Source of the DNA: an uncultured beta proteobacterium | Lineage (GTDB): Bacteria > Pseudomonadota > Gammaproteobacteria > Burkholderiales > Rhodocyclaceae | DNA: 64,000 bases | Direction of reading: 5' to 3' | Assembly: GCA_903908065.1 (NCBI GenBank) | Contig: CAIVQO010000092.1 | Span: 20,619-84,618 of the forward strand | In this document: piece after piece, positions 17,782 to 28,918 of the stretch | Position numbering within the stretch: the first letter of the stretch is position 1 | Layout: each line of letters opens with the position of its first letter | Translations under genes and position numbers: made by a program | Notes under the pieces: generated by a model | Seen by the model: the letters and a program-made list of their open reading frames with translations, nothing else | Told to the model about the DNA's origin: nothing | Databases searched by the model: none

Positions 17782-19656
17782 ATGGCACTCCTGCAAATTG
17801 CGGAGCCCGGCGAATCCGCCGCTCCCCACGAACACCGGCTTGCGGTCGGCATCGACCTCGGCACCACCAATTCCCTCGTTGCCACTGTGCGCAGCGGCAT
17901 GAGCGTGGTGCTCAACGACGAGCGCGGACGGCCACTGCTGCCATCCATCGTGCGCTATCTCGCCAATGGCGAAATCGAGGTGGGTTTCAGCGCCCAAGCC
18001 CATCAGGCCTCCGATCCACGCAATACCATCGTCTCGGCCAAGCGGTTCATGGGGCGTGGGCGCAAGGACATTGCCCACATCGAAATGCTGCCTTACGACT
18101 TCATCGATGCCGAAGGCATGGTCAAGCTGAAAACGGCACAAGGAATCAAGAGTCCGGTCGAGGTGTCGGCGGAAGTGCTCAAGGCCCTGCGCGTGCGTGC
18201 CGAAGCTTCCCTCGGCGGCGAATTGACCGGCGTGGTGATCACGGTGCCGGCCTACTTCGACGACGCGCAGCGCCAGGCCACCAAGGATGCCGCCCGCCTG
18301 GCCGGCCTGAACGTGCTGCGCCTGCTCAACGAGCCGACGGCGGCCGCCATCGCCTATGGCCTCGACAATGGCGCCGAAGGCGTCTATGCCGTGTTCGACC
18401 TCGGCGGTGGCACCTTTGACATTTCCATCCTGCGCCTCTCGAAGGGTGTTTTCGAGGTGATGGCTACCGGCGGCGATTCGGCGCTGGGCGGTGACGATTT
18501 CGATCATCGCGTGTTCTGCTGGATCATCGAGCAGGCCGGGCTCAAGCCCTTGTCGCCGCACGACGTGCGCCTGTTGCAGGTTCGCGCGCGGGAAGCCAAG
18601 GAATACCTGTCCCAACATAGCGAGGCGCCGATCACGGTAAAGCTCGGCAGCGGCGAGTACGTCGACCTGACGCTGACCACCGATATCTTTGCCGAGATCA
18701 CCCGCACCCTGGTGCAGAAGACCCTGGTGCCCACGCGCAAGGCCTTGCGCGATGCGGGACTGGCGCCGGAAGACATCAAGGGCGTGGTGATGGTGGGTGG
18801 CTCGACACGCATGCCGCAGATCCAGCACGCGGTCGGCGAATTCTTCCGCCAGGAGCCGCTCAACAACCTCGATCCCGACAAGGTGGTGGCCCTGGGTGCG
18901 GCGATCCAGGCCAACCTGCTGGCGGGCAATCGTGCCGCCGGCGACGACTGGCTGCTGCTCGACGTGATTCCGCTTTCGCTCGGCCTCGAGACCATGGGCG
19001 GCCTGGTCGAGAAAGTGATTCCGCGCAACAGCACGATACCGATTGCCCGGGCCCAGGAGTTCACCACCTACAAGGATGGCCAGACGGCATTGGCGGTGCA
19101 TGTGGTGCAGGGCGAGCGCGAACTGGTGTCGGATTGCCGCAGCCTGGCGCGTTTCGAGTTGCGCGGCATCCCGCCCATGGTGGCGGGGGCGGCGCGCATC
19201 CGCGTCAGTTTCCAGGTCGATGCCGACGGTTTGCTGTCGGTGACCGCGCGTGAGCAGACCACCGGCCACGAGGCGAGAATCGAGGTCAAACCTTCCTATG
19301 GCCTCTCCGACGACGAGATCGCCGCCATGCTCAAGGACAGTTTCAGCCATGCCTCTGACGACGCCTTCCGCCGAGCCCTGCGTGAGGCGCAGGTCGAGGC
19401 CCAGCGCCTGATTGAGGCGGTGGCTTCGGCCTTGAAGGAAGATGCGGAACTGCTCTCGACGCAAGAGCGGACTCAGATCGACAACGCCATCGTGCGCTTG
19501 CAGGCGGCCGTGATGGGGGACGATCGGCGTGCCATCGACCAGGCCATGGATGCCCTCAGCAAGGGCACCAACGAATTTGCTGCACGACGCATGAACAAGA
19601 GCGTGAGCAAGGCCCTTTCAGGCAAGAAAATTGACGAAGTAGGACTTGACGCATGA
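17782..19656 (+). CDS. hscA: Fe-S assembly chaperone HscA (Hsc66)
   Basis: 624 residues. Hsp70-class ATPase dedicated to IscU. Nucleotide-binding domain motifs: [25 protein letters not shown] and [13 protein letters not shown]. The substrate-binding domain begins near residue 390 ([14 protein letters not shown]). It ends overlapping fdx (ATGA). Confidence 0.97.
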   Translation: MALLQIAEPGESAAPHEHRLAVGIDLGTTNSLVATVRSGMSVVLNDERGRPLLPSIVRYLANGEIEVGFSAQAHQASDPRNTIVSAKRFMGRGRKDIAHIEMLPYDFIDAEGMVKLKTAQGIKSPVEVSAEVLKALRVRAEASLGGELTGVVITVPAYFDDAQRQATKDAARLAGLNVLRLLNEPTAAAIAYGLDNGAEGVYAVFDLGGGTFDISILRLSKGVFEVMATGGDSALGGDDFDHRVFCWIIEQAGLKPLSPHDVRLLQVRAREAKEYLSQHSEAPITVKLGSGEYVDLTLTTDIFAEITRTLVQKTLVPTRKALRDAGLAPEDIKGVVMVGGSTRMPQIQHAVGEFFRQEPLNNLDPDKVVALGAAIQANLLAGNRAAGDDWLLLDVIPLSLGLETMGGLVEKVIPRNSTIPIARAQEFTTYKDGQTALAVHVVQGERELVSDCRSLARFELRGIPPMVAGAARIRVSFQVDADGLLSVTAREQTTGHEARIEVKPSYGLSDDEIAAMLKDSFSHASDDAFRRALREAQVEAQRLIEAVASALKEDAELLSTQERTQIDNAIVRLQAAVMGDDRRAIDQAMDALSKGTNEFAARRMNKSVSKALSGKKIDEVGLDA

Positions 19657-20000
19657 CTCAGATCATCATCCTTCCCCATGTCGAACTCTGTCCCGACGGT
19701 GCTGTTCTTGATGCCGTACCGGGCACCACGATCTGCGATGCCCTGCTCGGCAACGAGATCGAAATTGAGCACGCCTGCGAGAAGTCCTGCGCCTGCACCA
19801 CCTGCCACGTGGTGATCCGCGAGGGTTTCGAGTCGCTCGGCGAGGCCGACGAACTGGAGGAAGACCTGCTCGACAAGGCCTGGGGCCTGGAGCCGACCTC
19901 GCGCCTGTCCTGCCAGGCTGTGGTGGGGCAGACGCCGCTTGTGATCGAAATTCCCAAATACACCATCAACATGGTCAAGGAAGGACACTCGAAAAAGTGA
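19653..20000 (+). CDS. fdx: ISC-type [2Fe-2S] ferredoxin
   Basis: 115 residues. Adrenodoxin-like ferredoxin supplying electrons to cluster assembly. The cluster ligands are in [14 protein letters not shown] (Cys-x5-Cys-x2-Cys) and the distal LSCQAV. ATG overlaps the hscA stop; the end overlaps iscX by four bases. Confidence 0.97.
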   Translation: MTQIIILPHVELCPDGAVLDAVPGTTICDALLGNEIEIEHACEKSCACTTCHVVIREGFESLGEADELEEDLLDKAWGLEPTSRLSCQAVVGQTPLVIEIPKYTINMVKEGHSKK

Positions 20001-20191
20001 AGTGGACCGATTCCCTAGAAATTGCGATCCAGCTTGCCGATGCGCATCCCGATGTCGATCCTACGCGCCTGAATTTTGTTGACCTGATGCGCTGGGTCAT
20101 GGCGCTGCCGGGCTTCGAGGAAAACGAATCCCATTGCGGTGAGAAAAAGCTCGAAGCCATACAGCAGGCCTGGATCGACGAAAGGGAGTAG
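19997..20191 (+). CDS. iscX: Fe-S assembly protein IscX
   Basis: 64 residues. Small acidic winged-helix protein that binds IscS and modulates its activity. Diagnostic features are [32 protein letters not shown] and the C-terminal IQQAWIDE. The start codon is GTG, overlapping the fdx stop. It is the last gene of the isc operon proper. Confidence 0.95.
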   Translation: MKWTDSLEIAIQLADAHPDVDPTRLNFVDLMRWVMALPGFEENESHCGEKKLEAIQQAWIDERE

Positions 20192-20194
20192 GGC

Positions 20195-20968
20195 GTGCTG
20201 GTTGACACCCACTGCCACCTGGATGCCGCCGAGTTCGATGCCGACCGCGATTCTGTGGCACAGGCGGCCCTTGCCGCGGGTGTTGGCCGGATCGTGATCC
20301 CGGCCGTGGAGCGGGCCAATTTCGGCGCAGTTACGTCGCTGTGTCGGGACTATTCCGCCTGCGCCGCCGCCTATGGAATCCATCCACTATATGTAGATCG
20401 CGCCCGCGAGGAAGACCTCGATGCCCTGGGCGAAACCCTGGATCGCGAACAGCCGCTGGCCGTCGGTGAGATCGGCCTCGACCGCCATGTCGACCCGCGT
20501 GACGACGCCCGTCAGGAATTCTGGTTTGCCGCGCAGCTTCAGCTCGCGCGCGAACGCGACCTGCCGGTACTGCTCCATGTGCGCCGTGCGGTCGATCCGG
20601 TGCTCAAGCATTTGCGCCGCTCGCGGGTACCGGGCGGCATCGCCCATGCGTTCAACGGCAGTCGCCAGCAGGCCGACGAATTCATCAAGCTCGGCTTCAA
20701 GCTTGGCTTTGGCGGCGCCATGAGCTTTCCCGGCTCCCGCCGCATTCGCGAGCTGGCGGCGACGCTGCCCATCGATGCCATTGTGCTGGAAACCGATGCC
20801 CCCGACATTCCTCCGGCCTGGCGTGTCGGCCGGCGCAACAGCCCCGACCAGTTGGCGCGCATTGCCGAAGTGCTGGCCGAGCTGCGCGGCACCACGCCGG
20901 CCGAAATCGCCGCTGCAACCACGGCCAATGCCCTCGCCGTGCTGCCCGGGCTGGCTCGGTTACACTGA
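20195..20968 (+). CDS. TatD-family metal-dependent hydrolase
   Basis: 257 residues. TIM-barrel amidohydrolase-like nuclease family (TatD/YcfH). Metal ligands: DTHCHLD at the N-terminus, a central [21 protein letters not shown] and the C-terminal ETDAPDIPP. The family has 3'-5' DNA exonuclease activity in E. coli TatD; the precise substrate here is unknown. GTG 20195 is preceded by AAAGGGAGTAGGGC and lies three bases after iscX, so it is co-transcribed with the isc operon. Confidence 0.9.
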   Translation: MLVDTHCHLDAAEFDADRDSVAQAALAAGVGRIVIPAVERANFGAVTSLCRDYSACAAAYGIHPLYVDRAREEDLDALGETLDREQPLAVGEIGLDRHVDPRDDARQEFWFAAQLQLARERDLPVLLHVRRAVDPVLKHLRRSRVPGGIAHAFNGSRQQADEFIKLGFKLGFGGAMSFPGSRRIRELAATLPIDAIVLETDAPDIPPAWRVGRRNSPDQLARIAEVLAELRGTTPAEIAAATTANALAVLPGLARLH

Positions 20969-21029
20969 GACGTTTTTACAAACCTCCGATACGTATCCCC
21001 CCAAATACCACCCCAGAGAGGAGCGACAC

Positions 21030-21533
21030 ATGAGCACCACCATTACCCTGCGCGGCACCCCGGTTCGCGTCGATGGCGATTTTCCTGCCGCCGGCAGCAA
21101 GGCCCCCGATCTCAAGCTCACCAGCGCGACGCTGGCCGATGTTTCGCTGCAGGACTTTGCCGGCAAGCGCAAGGTGCTGAACATCTATCCCAGCATCGAT
21201 ACACCAACCTGCGCCAAGTCGACGCGCAAGTTCAATGAAGCCGCCAGCGGTCTGGCCAATACCGTGGTGCTCTGCGTTTCCGGCGATCTGCCGTTTGCGG
21301 CCAAGCGCTTCTGCGAGATGGAAGGCCTGGCCAATGTGGCCCACCTCTCCACGTTCCGTCATCCCGAGTTCATGAAGGCCTGGGGCGTCGCCTTTGCCGA
21401 GGGACCGATGGTCGGCCTTACGGTGCGCGCGGTCGTGGTGCTGGATGAGAACGACAAGGTCATCCATAGCCAGATGGTGCCGGAAATCGCGCAAGAGCCG
21501 GATTACGACGCCGCCCTGAAGGCACTGGGCTGA
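21030..21533 (+). CDS. tpx: Thiol peroxidase (atypical 2-Cys peroxiredoxin)
   Basis: 167 residues. Reduces hydrogen and alkyl peroxides using thioredoxin. The peroxidatic cysteine is in [16 protein letters not shown] and the resolving cysteine in [13 protein letters not shown]. The family N-terminus ([19 protein letters not shown]) is intact. AGAGGAG lies 8 bases before the ATG. It is probably a separate transcription unit that ends at the hairpin at 21581. Confidence 0.95.
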   Translation: MSTTITLRGTPVRVDGDFPAAGSKAPDLKLTSATLADVSLQDFAGKRKVLNIYPSIDTPTCAKSTRKFNEAASGLANTVVLCVSGDLPFAAKRFCEMEGLANVAHLSTFRHPEFMKAWGVAFAEGPMVGLTVRAVVVLDENDKVIHSQMVPEIAQEPDYDAALKALG

Positions 21534-21548
21534 ACATGCCGGATTATC

Positions 21549-21572
21549 GGCGTGCCGCCAGCGCCGACTTTT
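21549..21572 (+). repeat. Dispersed about 24-bp repeat, copy after tpx
   Basis: Three mismatches to the exact 24-mer at 47283-47306, including an intact core CCAGCGCCGACTTT. It sits between the tpx stop and its terminator hairpin. Confidence 0.75.
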
Positions 21573-21580
21573 GCCATGCG

Positions 21581-21606
21581 AACGGGAGCCGAGGCTCCCG
21601 TTTTTT
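21581..21606 (+). terminator. Rho-independent terminator of tpx
   Basis: Perfect 9-bp stem AACGGGAGC/GCTCCCGTT with a four-base loop CGAG, followed by TTTTTT. Confidence 0.9.
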
Positions 21607-21621
21607 GCGGGTGGCCTAGGC

Positions 21622-22332
21622 ATGTCCGCCACGGTCGCCATCATGCAGCCCTATGCTTTCCCCTATCTGGGCTACTTTTCGCTGGTGGCGGCGGCCGACG
21701 TGTTCGTTTTCTACGACGACGTCAATTACATTCCACGGGGCTGGATCAACCGCAACCGGGTGCTGATCAACGGCCAATCGCATACCTTCACAATTCCGGT
21801 TGCTGGTGCGAGCCAGAACGATCGCATCCTCGATGTCCGCCTGCATGAATTTGACGGCTTTCGCGACAAGTTCCTCAAGCAGGTCCGGCTCGCCTATGCC
21901 AGGGCGCCGAATTTCGAGGCCGGATACGCGTATGTCCTTTCCGTGTTCGCGTGCGAGCCGGCGACGATAGCGCAACTTGCCATCGACTCGGTAACCCTGC
22001 TGTGCCGGCAACTCGGCATCGAAAGGCGATTCTTGAGGTCGTCGCAGCTATCGCCCGAAACGCAGGGGATGGACAAGGCCGAGCGGCTGGTCGCGATCAC
22101 GCGTGCGCTGGGGGCGACGAAATATGTGAATGCCCTGGGCGGCACCGCGCTCTATGACAAGCCCCGGTTCGCCGCACTTGGCGTGGAGTTGAGCTTCGTC
22201 AGTCCGCGTCTGGGTGCGTATCCGCAGGGGCAGGCCGCCGAATTCACGGCAGGCTTGTCGATCATCGATGTCTTGATGAACAATTCCGCTGCACAGGTAG
22301 TTCGCATGATCGGAGACTATGAACTTGTCTAG
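21622..22332 (+). CDS. WbqC-like family protein
   Basis: 236 residues. N-terminal MSATVAIMQPYAFPYLGYF followed by VFYDDVNYIPRGWINRN is characteristic of the WbqC family (PF08889). Members are found in O-antigen and other glycan or specialised-metabolite clusters, but no biochemical function is settled. The MQPxxFPxxGYF signature and a DKAERLVAI block are present. ATG 21622 falls 16 bases after the tpx terminator, so the promoter must be close or shared. The gene overlaps the next formyltransferase-like gene by 14 bases, which implies a joint function. Confidence 0.82.
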   Translation: MSATVAIMQPYAFPYLGYFSLVAAADVFVFYDDVNYIPRGWINRNRVLINGQSHTFTIPVAGASQNDRILDVRLHEFDGFRDKFLKQVRLAYARAPNFEAGYAYVLSVFACEPATIAQLAIDSVTLLCRQLGIERRFLRSSQLSPETQGMDKAERLVAITRALGATKYVNALGGTALYDKPRFAALGVELSFVSPRLGAYPQGQAAEFTAGLSIIDVLMNNSAAQVVRMIGDYELV

Positions 22333-23011
22333 CCACGCTACCCCCCCCTCCAAGGTCGTATTCATCGGCAGCACCGGAGGGGGCGTGCTGTCCCGCCTCG
22401 TCAGTCACGCCTTCGTGCGGGAGATGGCACTCGAAGCCGTCGCCGACCGTCCGTGCGGCTTTGTCGACGTGGCCCGGTCCGGCGGTGTCGCCGCCGCCGT
22501 CATCGAGTCTGCAGACGGGCTGGCGTTCTCCGACGCGCTGGATCGGCGCTACCCCGATACCGGCAACATCCTGTTCCTGAGCTTTTACACGCGCCTGTTT
22601 CGCGGCTCCTTCCTGAGCCGGAACCTGGGACGGATCTTCAATTGCCATCCCTCGCTTTTGCCTGCGTTCAAGGGCATGCATGGATTCGAGGACACGCTGG
22701 CATCGACCAGCCGGTTCATGGGGTGCACCCTGCACACAGTGGATGCCGGAATCGATGGTGGCACCTCCGTGATCCAGGCGGCGATACCGATCGATCGCCA
22801 ACTGCCGACGGCGGAGAATCGACACAAGGTATTTCTGGCGCAGTACTACTCGACCCTGCAATTCCTGCGCTGGGTGGCCGACGGGCGCCTGCACCTTGAC
22901 GGAAACGCCGGGGCGAACATCTCCGGCGCGCGCTACACACCCTCGATGTTCTCGCCCAATCTCGATCCGGATTTTTTCAGCCGGCTCGGCGAAGCGAACC
23001 AACTCGCCTAG
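22319..23011 (+). CDS. Formyltransferase-like protein (PurN/methionyl-tRNA formyltransferase fold)
   Basis: 230 residues. N-terminal Rossmann-like strand (KVVFIGSTGGGVLSRLV) and the folate-enzyme active-site motif FNCHPSLLPAFKGMHGFED, followed by GCTLHTVDAGIDGG. These match the GART/formyl_trans_N domain, with Asn, His and the later Asp as catalytic triad. It is too divergent to be the housekeeping PurN. Coupled to the WbqC-like gene, it may formylate an amino sugar or small metabolite; this is inference only. It converges on typA. Confidence 0.75.
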   Translation: MNLSSHATPPSKVVFIGSTGGGVLSRLVSHAFVREMALEAVADRPCGFVDVARSGGVAAAVIESADGLAFSDALDRRYPDTGNILFLSFYTRLFRGSFLSRNLGRIFNCHPSLLPAFKGMHGFEDTLASTSRFMGCTLHTVDAGIDGGTSVIQAAIPIDRQLPTAENRHKVFLAQYYSTLQFLRWVADGRLHLDGNAGANISGARYTPSMFSPNLDPDFFSRLGEANQLA

Positions 23012-23052
23012 CCGGCACAGGGCGGGCAAGCCGCCCGGCCTGGTGCGCTTTC

Positions 23053-24873
<1,821 letters not shown>

Positions 24874-24959
24874 TGGATGGGGTGCGTACTGCAAGGCGAA
24901 AAGGGCGCGCATTCTAGCACGTGGGACCGTCGGTTCCGATTGAATTTTCAGGAGTTTTC

Positions 24960-25697
24960 ATGCTCGGCATCATCGGCGGCAGCGGCTTGACGCAACTTGC
25001 GAATCTCGATATCTCGCACCGCGAAGTGGTGCGCACGCCCTATGGCGAGCCTTCCGGACCGCTCAGTTTCGGTCGCATCGGTTGCCTGGATGTGGTCTTC
25101 CTCGCCCGGCATGGCTATGGCCATACGATTCCGCCGCACCTGGTGAACTACCGCGCCAACATGCACGCGCTGGAGAGCGTCGGTGTGTCGCGCGTGGTTT
25201 CCGTGGCCTCGGTCGGCGGCATTCGCGCCGACCTCGGGCCCGGCAAGCTGGTCGTCCCGCATCAGATCATCGATTACACCTGGGGCCGCGAAATGACCTT
25301 CCAGTCGGGAGGCGACGGTCCGGTGGTGCATGTGGATTTCACCGAACCCTATGCCGAAGAGGTGCGTCGCACCCTGCTCGATATTGCGCAGCGGATTGGC
25401 GAACCGGTCAGCGACGGCGCGGTGTATGCCACCACCCAGGGACCGCGACTGGAGACGGCGGCCGAGATCAACCGCATGCAGGGCGACGGCGCCGACATCG
25501 TCGGCATGACCGGTATGCCCGAAGCCGGCCTGGCGCGGGAACTCGACCTGCCCTATGCGGCCCTTTGCGTGGTGGCCAACTGGGCAGCGGGCCGCGCGGA
25601 TTCGCGCCACGGCATCAAGTTCGAGGAACTGGAAGCGGTCCTGCAGGAAGCCATGGCGCGCGTGCGCCGCATCATCGAAGGGCTGTGCGAGTCGTGA
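24960..25697 (+). CDS. S-methyl-5'-thioinosine (or thioadenosine) phosphorylase
   Basis: 245 residues. PNP/MTAP family phosphorylase: GIIGGSG at the N-terminus, the phosphate-binding [19 protein letters not shown] and the purine-site block [19 protein letters not shown]. An Asn occurs in VVANWAAGR, where adenosine-type MTAPs use aspartates to bind the 6-amino group. This suggests a 6-oxopurine substrate such as methylthioinosine, as in Pseudomonas MTIP. AGGAG lies 5 bases before ATG 24960. The gene is followed by def after seven bases. Confidence 0.85.
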   Translation: MLGIIGGSGLTQLANLDISHREVVRTPYGEPSGPLSFGRIGCLDVVFLARHGYGHTIPPHLVNYRANMHALESVGVSRVVSVASVGGIRADLGPGKLVVPHQIIDYTWGREMTFQSGGDGPVVHVDFTEPYAEEVRRTLLDIAQRIGEPVSDGAVYATTQGPRLETAAEINRMQGDGADIVGMTGMPEAGLARELDLPYAALCVVANWAAGRADSRHGIKFEELEAVLQEAMARVRRIIEGLCES

Positions 25698-25704
25698 GCC
25701 GCGC

Positions 25705-26235
25705 ATGATCCGCGAGATCCTGCGCATGGGCGATGCCCGGTTGCTGCGGGTGGCGCGGCCGGTGGTTGAATTTGGCTCGACGCCGTTGGCGGAATTGCTG
25801 GGCGACATGCGCGACACCATGGCCCATCTCGATGGCGCCGGATTGGCGGCACCGCAGATCGGCGTCGACTTGCGGGTCGTGATTTTCGGCGGCCGCGCAA
25901 ACCCGCGCTATCCCGACGCGCCGCCGGTGCCCGACACCGTATTGATCAATCCCGAACTGACACCCTTCGGCGACGAGGAAGAGGAGGGCTGGGAAGGCTG
26001 CCTCTCAGTGCCGGGCATGCGCGGCTGGGTGCCGCGCTGGAAGCGCCTCTACTACTCGGGCCAGGATGAAAACGGTCGCCGCTTCGAGCGCCGCGTCGAT
26101 GGTTTCCATGCCCGCGTGGTGCAACATGAATGCGACCATCTCGACGGCATTCTCTATCCGATGCGGATCCGCGACTTTCGCCGCTTCGGATTCACCGACG
26201 TGCTGAATCTGCCGGGGGCGGTGGCCGACGAGTAG
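25705..26235 (+). CDS. def: Peptide deformylase
   Basis: 176 residues. Removes the N-formyl group from nascent proteins. The three signature motifs are intact: [18 protein letters not shown] and [11 protein letters not shown], giving the Cys-His-His metal site. Start ATG 25705 gives the usual [18 protein letters not shown]-terminus. It is likely a second deformylase, because the housekeeping def is normally next to fmt, which is not in this window. It is coupled to the thiopurine phosphorylase. Confidence 0.93.
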   Translation: MIREILRMGDARLLRVARPVVEFGSTPLAELLGDMRDTMAHLDGAGLAAPQIGVDLRVVIFGGRANPRYPDAPPVPDTVLINPELTPFGDEEEEGWEGCLSVPGMRGWVPRWKRLYYSGQDENGRRFERRVDGFHARVVQHECDHLDGILYPMRIRDFRRFGFTDVLNLPGAVADE

Positions 26236-26242
26236 GGGCGGC

Positions 26243-26266
26243 GCCGTATCCCCGGCGCCGACTTTT
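26243..26266 (+). repeat. Dispersed about 24-bp repeat, copy after def
   Basis: Four mismatches to the exact copy, with core GGCGCCGACTTTT. It lies in the short gap between the convergent def and thioesterase genes. Confidence 0.65.
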
Positions 26267-26274
26267 GCTGTCGC

Positions 26275-26676
26275 TCAGCCCGCCTTGGCGCGCTTGGCTT
26301 GCAGGCGCTGGGCGGTCTTTTCGACGCCGACCACGAAGCGGCTGTGCTTGCCGCGCGCCACTTCCTCCACCGCGTCGCGCGCCTTGAATTCGAAGCTCAC
26401 GGCCGGGCCATTGACTTCGGTCAGGGTGACGGTGATCTCCACCCACATGCCCATCAGCGTGGCGCCGACGTGGTCCAGCTCGACACGCGTGCCGACCGAG
26501 TCCTTGCCCGCATCGATGTGCTGCAACAGCAGGTCGCGGCAGGCCATCTCGATGTCGTAAAGCAGGTTGGGCGTCGAATACACGCGGCAGTCGTCGCCCA
26601 TGAATGAGATGGTCTTGTCGCGGTCGATGTCGACGCGGCGGGTGCCGATCAGGCCGGGCTTGAGGGTATCGCTCAT
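26275..26676 (-). CDS. Hot-dog thioesterase family protein
   Basis: 133 residues. Sequence pattern of the fluoroacetyl-CoA-thioesterase (FlK)-like hot-dog family: TPNLLYDIEMACRDLL, VELDHVGATLMGMWVE and FEFKARDAVEEVARGKHSRFV. These proteins hydrolyse acyl-CoAs. Next to an acyl-CoA synthetase-like gene and the phenylacetate cluster it may release trapped CoA, but the substrate is not known. A strong AAGGAGG precedes ATG 26676. It lies downstream of the acyl-CoA synthetase gene on the same strand, 26 bases away. Confidence 0.82.
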   Translation of the reverse strand: MSDTLKPGLIGTRRVDIDRDKTISFMGDDCRVYSTPNLLYDIEMACRDLLLQHIDAGKDSVGTRVELDHVGATLMGMWVEITVTLTEVNGPAVSFEFKARDAVEEVARGKHSRFVVGVEKTAQRLQAKRAKAG

Positions 26677-26702
26677 GGTGTTTCCTCCTTGGTGTGTTCG
26701 GT

Positions 26703-28805
26703 TCAACGGATGGATTGGCGGCGCAGCGCATCGGCTTGCAGGCGGGCTTCGACATAGCGTACCAGCGCCCGGGTGCCGCGCGCGCAGTTGCGGAAGATGC
26801 ACACGCCCTGATCCATCAGGCGCGCGGACATGGCATCGTAAAGGCTGCCGCCGTCGATGATGCCGATCACCGGCTTGGCGTGGCGGGCGACCAGCGGCGG
26901 CATCAGGTGCACCGTGCTTTTCGGATCGTTGATGTCGAAGCCGGGGCGCAGCTTGCTGGTTTCGAGTGCTCGTACCGACGGCGCGGTGGGATCGAGGCCA
27001 ACCACCACGGCATCGATGTTCGGGTCGCCCAGAAAGGCCTCGACGATCTGCAGGTGGGCCTCGTCGTCGGCCCCCGGGTTGATGTCGATTGGATTCCTTA
27101 CCTCGACCAGGGCGTCGAGCTTCTTCGCCTTGAGGATGTCTTCGACCCGGGTCACGCTGGCGGCTTCCAGCACGCCCATCTCCATGGCGAAGGTTTCGCC
27201 TTCGATCGAGTCGGCCATGCCTACCGCCTCGAAGCCGGCGCCGCTGATGGCGCCGAGCCGGCGACCGGAGACAGCCTTGCCGTGCAGGGCGCCCGCGATG
27301 TAGAACAGGTCGTCGAAGCTGTTGAAGTCCTCGGCGACGATGGCGCCGGCATGGCGCACCACGGATTCGAAGAGCACCGGGCCGCCCGCAATCGACGCGG
27401 TATGGCCCATCACGCCACCCATGCCCGGTGCAGTCTTGCCCGACTTGTACACCACCACCTGCTTGCCCTGGGTGGTCGCCTTGCGCACGGCACGGGCGAA
27501 ATCGAGTCCGTCGCCGTCCTTGAAACCCTCGATGTAGATGCCGATGGTTTCGATTTCCGGCCGCTCGGCAAACCAGGAAAGCATGTCGCCGTGGGTGAGG
27601 TCGGTCTGGTTGCCCAGCGCCAGCATGTAGCGCGGATCGAGCCAGGGATTCTGGCTGATGCGGGTGATCATGAAGGCGCCGCTCTGGGAGAGCATCACCG
27701 AATTGCGTTCGGCCTTCTTCGGTGGCTTGGGCAGGCGTTCCAGCGGGATGAACCAGGAATCGTAGTTGCCCGGATGTGACACCACGCCCAGGCAGTTGGC
27801 GCCGAGGAAGATCGGGCCGCCACCGGGCTTGCCGTGCGCAGCATTGATGCGTTCTGCCAGGGCGGCGGCCGGCTCGCGGCTGGCGCGGGTTTCGCCGAGG
27901 CTGCCGGGGATCAGCATCACCGATTCGACGGCATCGGACTCGATGATCTCATCGACCAGGTCATACACGGCGCTGGCGGCGACCGCCACGATCAACAGGT
28001 CGAGCTTTCCGTTCAGCGCCTTGAGGCCTTCGACGCAGCGCACGCCGTCGATCTCGCTTTCGCCGGGACGGATGATGCACAACTGTTCCTTGGGGTAGCC
28101 GCTGCCCATCAGGTTCTTGAGGATGATGCGGCCGAAGTTCATGCTGGTCGACGAGACGCCGATGATGCCGATCGACTTGGGGTGGATCAGCTTGTCGATC
28201 TTCTGTGTCGGACGCGGCAGGCGGGGCGACGCGACGGGAGCGAGTTCGCACCGGGCAGCGCCGATCGTCAGCGTGTCGGCGGCGCATACCGGGTTCAATT
28301 CCAGGCTTTGCGGCCCGGGTTCGCCGGCGGGCCAGGGGCCGGCGGCGAGTTCGAGCAACCGGGAGAAAACCTCGCGCAGCGCTGCTTCGGGTGGAGTTCT
28401 GCCGTCGCGTCGGGCGCGGCCCACAAGGCGTTGCCAGGCGAGGGTGCGCTTGAACAGGGTGAGGAAGTCATCGGCATCGGTGAGTTCGGCGGCAGCGTAG
28501 ACCGAAGCGCGATCGCGACGGAAATTGCCTTCGTCGAGTTCGGCATCGAGTCCGCCCAGCCCGGCGCTCAGCACCATGCCGAACTCACGGGTGCGATTGA
28601 GGCTGATGCGCAGGTCGATCGATGCGTGGCCAGCCGTGTCGGCTGCCGCAGGTTCGACGCCGAGCGCGCCAAGCAGGCGTCTCAGTTCGTCCTGATCGAG
28701 CTGCGTGCGTCCGCTGGCGGCGGCGCTACGGAAAAGCTCGTCGGCCAGTCGGTTGATTTCATTCCGCGATGCTGCGTTGCTGGCATTGCCGGACGCCTGG
28801 TCCAT
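26703..28805 (-). CDS. NDP-forming acyl-CoA synthetase-like protein with incomplete ATP-grasp part
   Basis: 700 residues. Residues about 215-700 form the CoA-binding and succinyl-CoA-synthetase-alpha-like domains (IHPKSIGIIGVSS, LGANCLGVVSHPG, VMLSQSGAFM, GVMGHTASIAGG with the phosphohistidine-region His). The N-terminal about 200 residues look like the C-terminal half of an ATP-grasp beta subunit (ending SLELNPV), but no full nucleotide-binding lobe is visible. It may therefore need a separate partner or be non-catalytic. GGGGGAG precedes ATG 28805. Upstream are PaaX-type and FNR-type sites, which puts it in the anaerobic phenylacetate regulon. Confidence 0.78.
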   Translation of the reverse strand: MDQASGNASNAASRNEINRLADELFRSAAASGRTQLDQDELRRLLGALGVEPAAADTAGHASIDLRISLNRTREFGMVLSAGLGGLDAELDEGNFRRDRASVYAAAELTDADDFLTLFKRTLAWQRLVGRARRDGRTPPEAALREVFSRLLELAAGPWPAGEPGPQSLELNPVCAADTLTIGAARCELAPVASPRLPRPTQKIDKLIHPKSIGIIGVSSTSMNFGRIILKNLMGSGYPKEQLCIIRPGESEIDGVRCVEGLKALNGKLDLLIVAVAASAVYDLVDEIIESDAVESVMLIPGSLGETRASREPAAALAERINAAHGKPGGGPIFLGANCLGVVSHPGNYDSWFIPLERLPKPPKKAERNSVMLSQSGAFMITRISQNPWLDPRYMLALGNQTDLTHGDMLSWFAERPEIETIGIYIEGFKDGDGLDFARAVRKATTQGKQVVVYKSGKTAPGMGGVMGHTASIAGGPVLFESVVRHAGAIVAEDFNSFDDLFYIAGALHGKAVSGRRLGAISGAGFEAVGMADSIEGETFAMEMGVLEAASVTRVEDILKAKKLDALVEVRNPIDINPGADDEAHLQIVEAFLGDPNIDAVVVGLDPTAPSVRALETSKLRPGFDINDPKSTVHLMPPLVARHAKPVIGIIDGGSLYDAMSARLMDQGVCIFRNCARGTRALVRYVEARLQADALRRQSIR

Positions 28806-28855
28806 GGTGTTCTCCCCCGAGCTGCTGTTCGATCGACAGAATGCTTCGGCGGCGA

Positions 28856-28883
28856 ACTATATCAGATACAAAATAAACGGCAA
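28856..28883 (-). promoter_or_regulatory. Candidate promoter of the acyl-CoA synthetase-thioesterase operon
   Basis: Read on the reverse strand: TTGCCG, 16-base spacer, TATAGT (complement of 28856-28861). The predicted start of transcription is near 28849. The FNR-like box is then centred at about -62, a class I activator position, and the inverted GATACA/TGTATC pair straddles the core promoter. Confidence 0.5.
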
Positions 28884-28902
28884 TAAGCAATAAAAATGTA
28901 TC
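28865..28902. promoter_or_regulatory. Predicted PaaX-type operator (site 1)
   Basis: Inverted half-sites GATACA (28865-28870) and TGTATC (28897-28902) are separated by 26 bases. PaaX of E. coli binds inverted hexamers (TGATTC/GAATCA) with 26-28 bases between them. An almost identical pair occurs on the other side of the PaaX-like gene at 29994. Confidence 0.55.
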
Positions 28903-28904
28903 GC

Positions 28905-28918
28905 TTGATATCCATCAA
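28905..28918. promoter_or_regulatory. FNR/Anr-type box
   Basis: TTGATATCCATCAA is a perfect match to TTGAT-N4-ATCAA. It overlaps the stop codon of the PaaX-like gene and lies upstream of the acyl-CoA synthetase promoter. It implies activation under oxygen limitation. Confidence 0.7.

Noticed and set aside
17638..19464. A 608-codon reverse-strand frame opposite hscA
   Set aside because: Mirror of hscA codon bias; no motif or ribosome-binding site.
23012..23052. GC-rich inverted repeat between the formyltransferase and typA genes as a terminator
   Set aside because: The stem has no T run on either side, so it was noted in the typA entry only.
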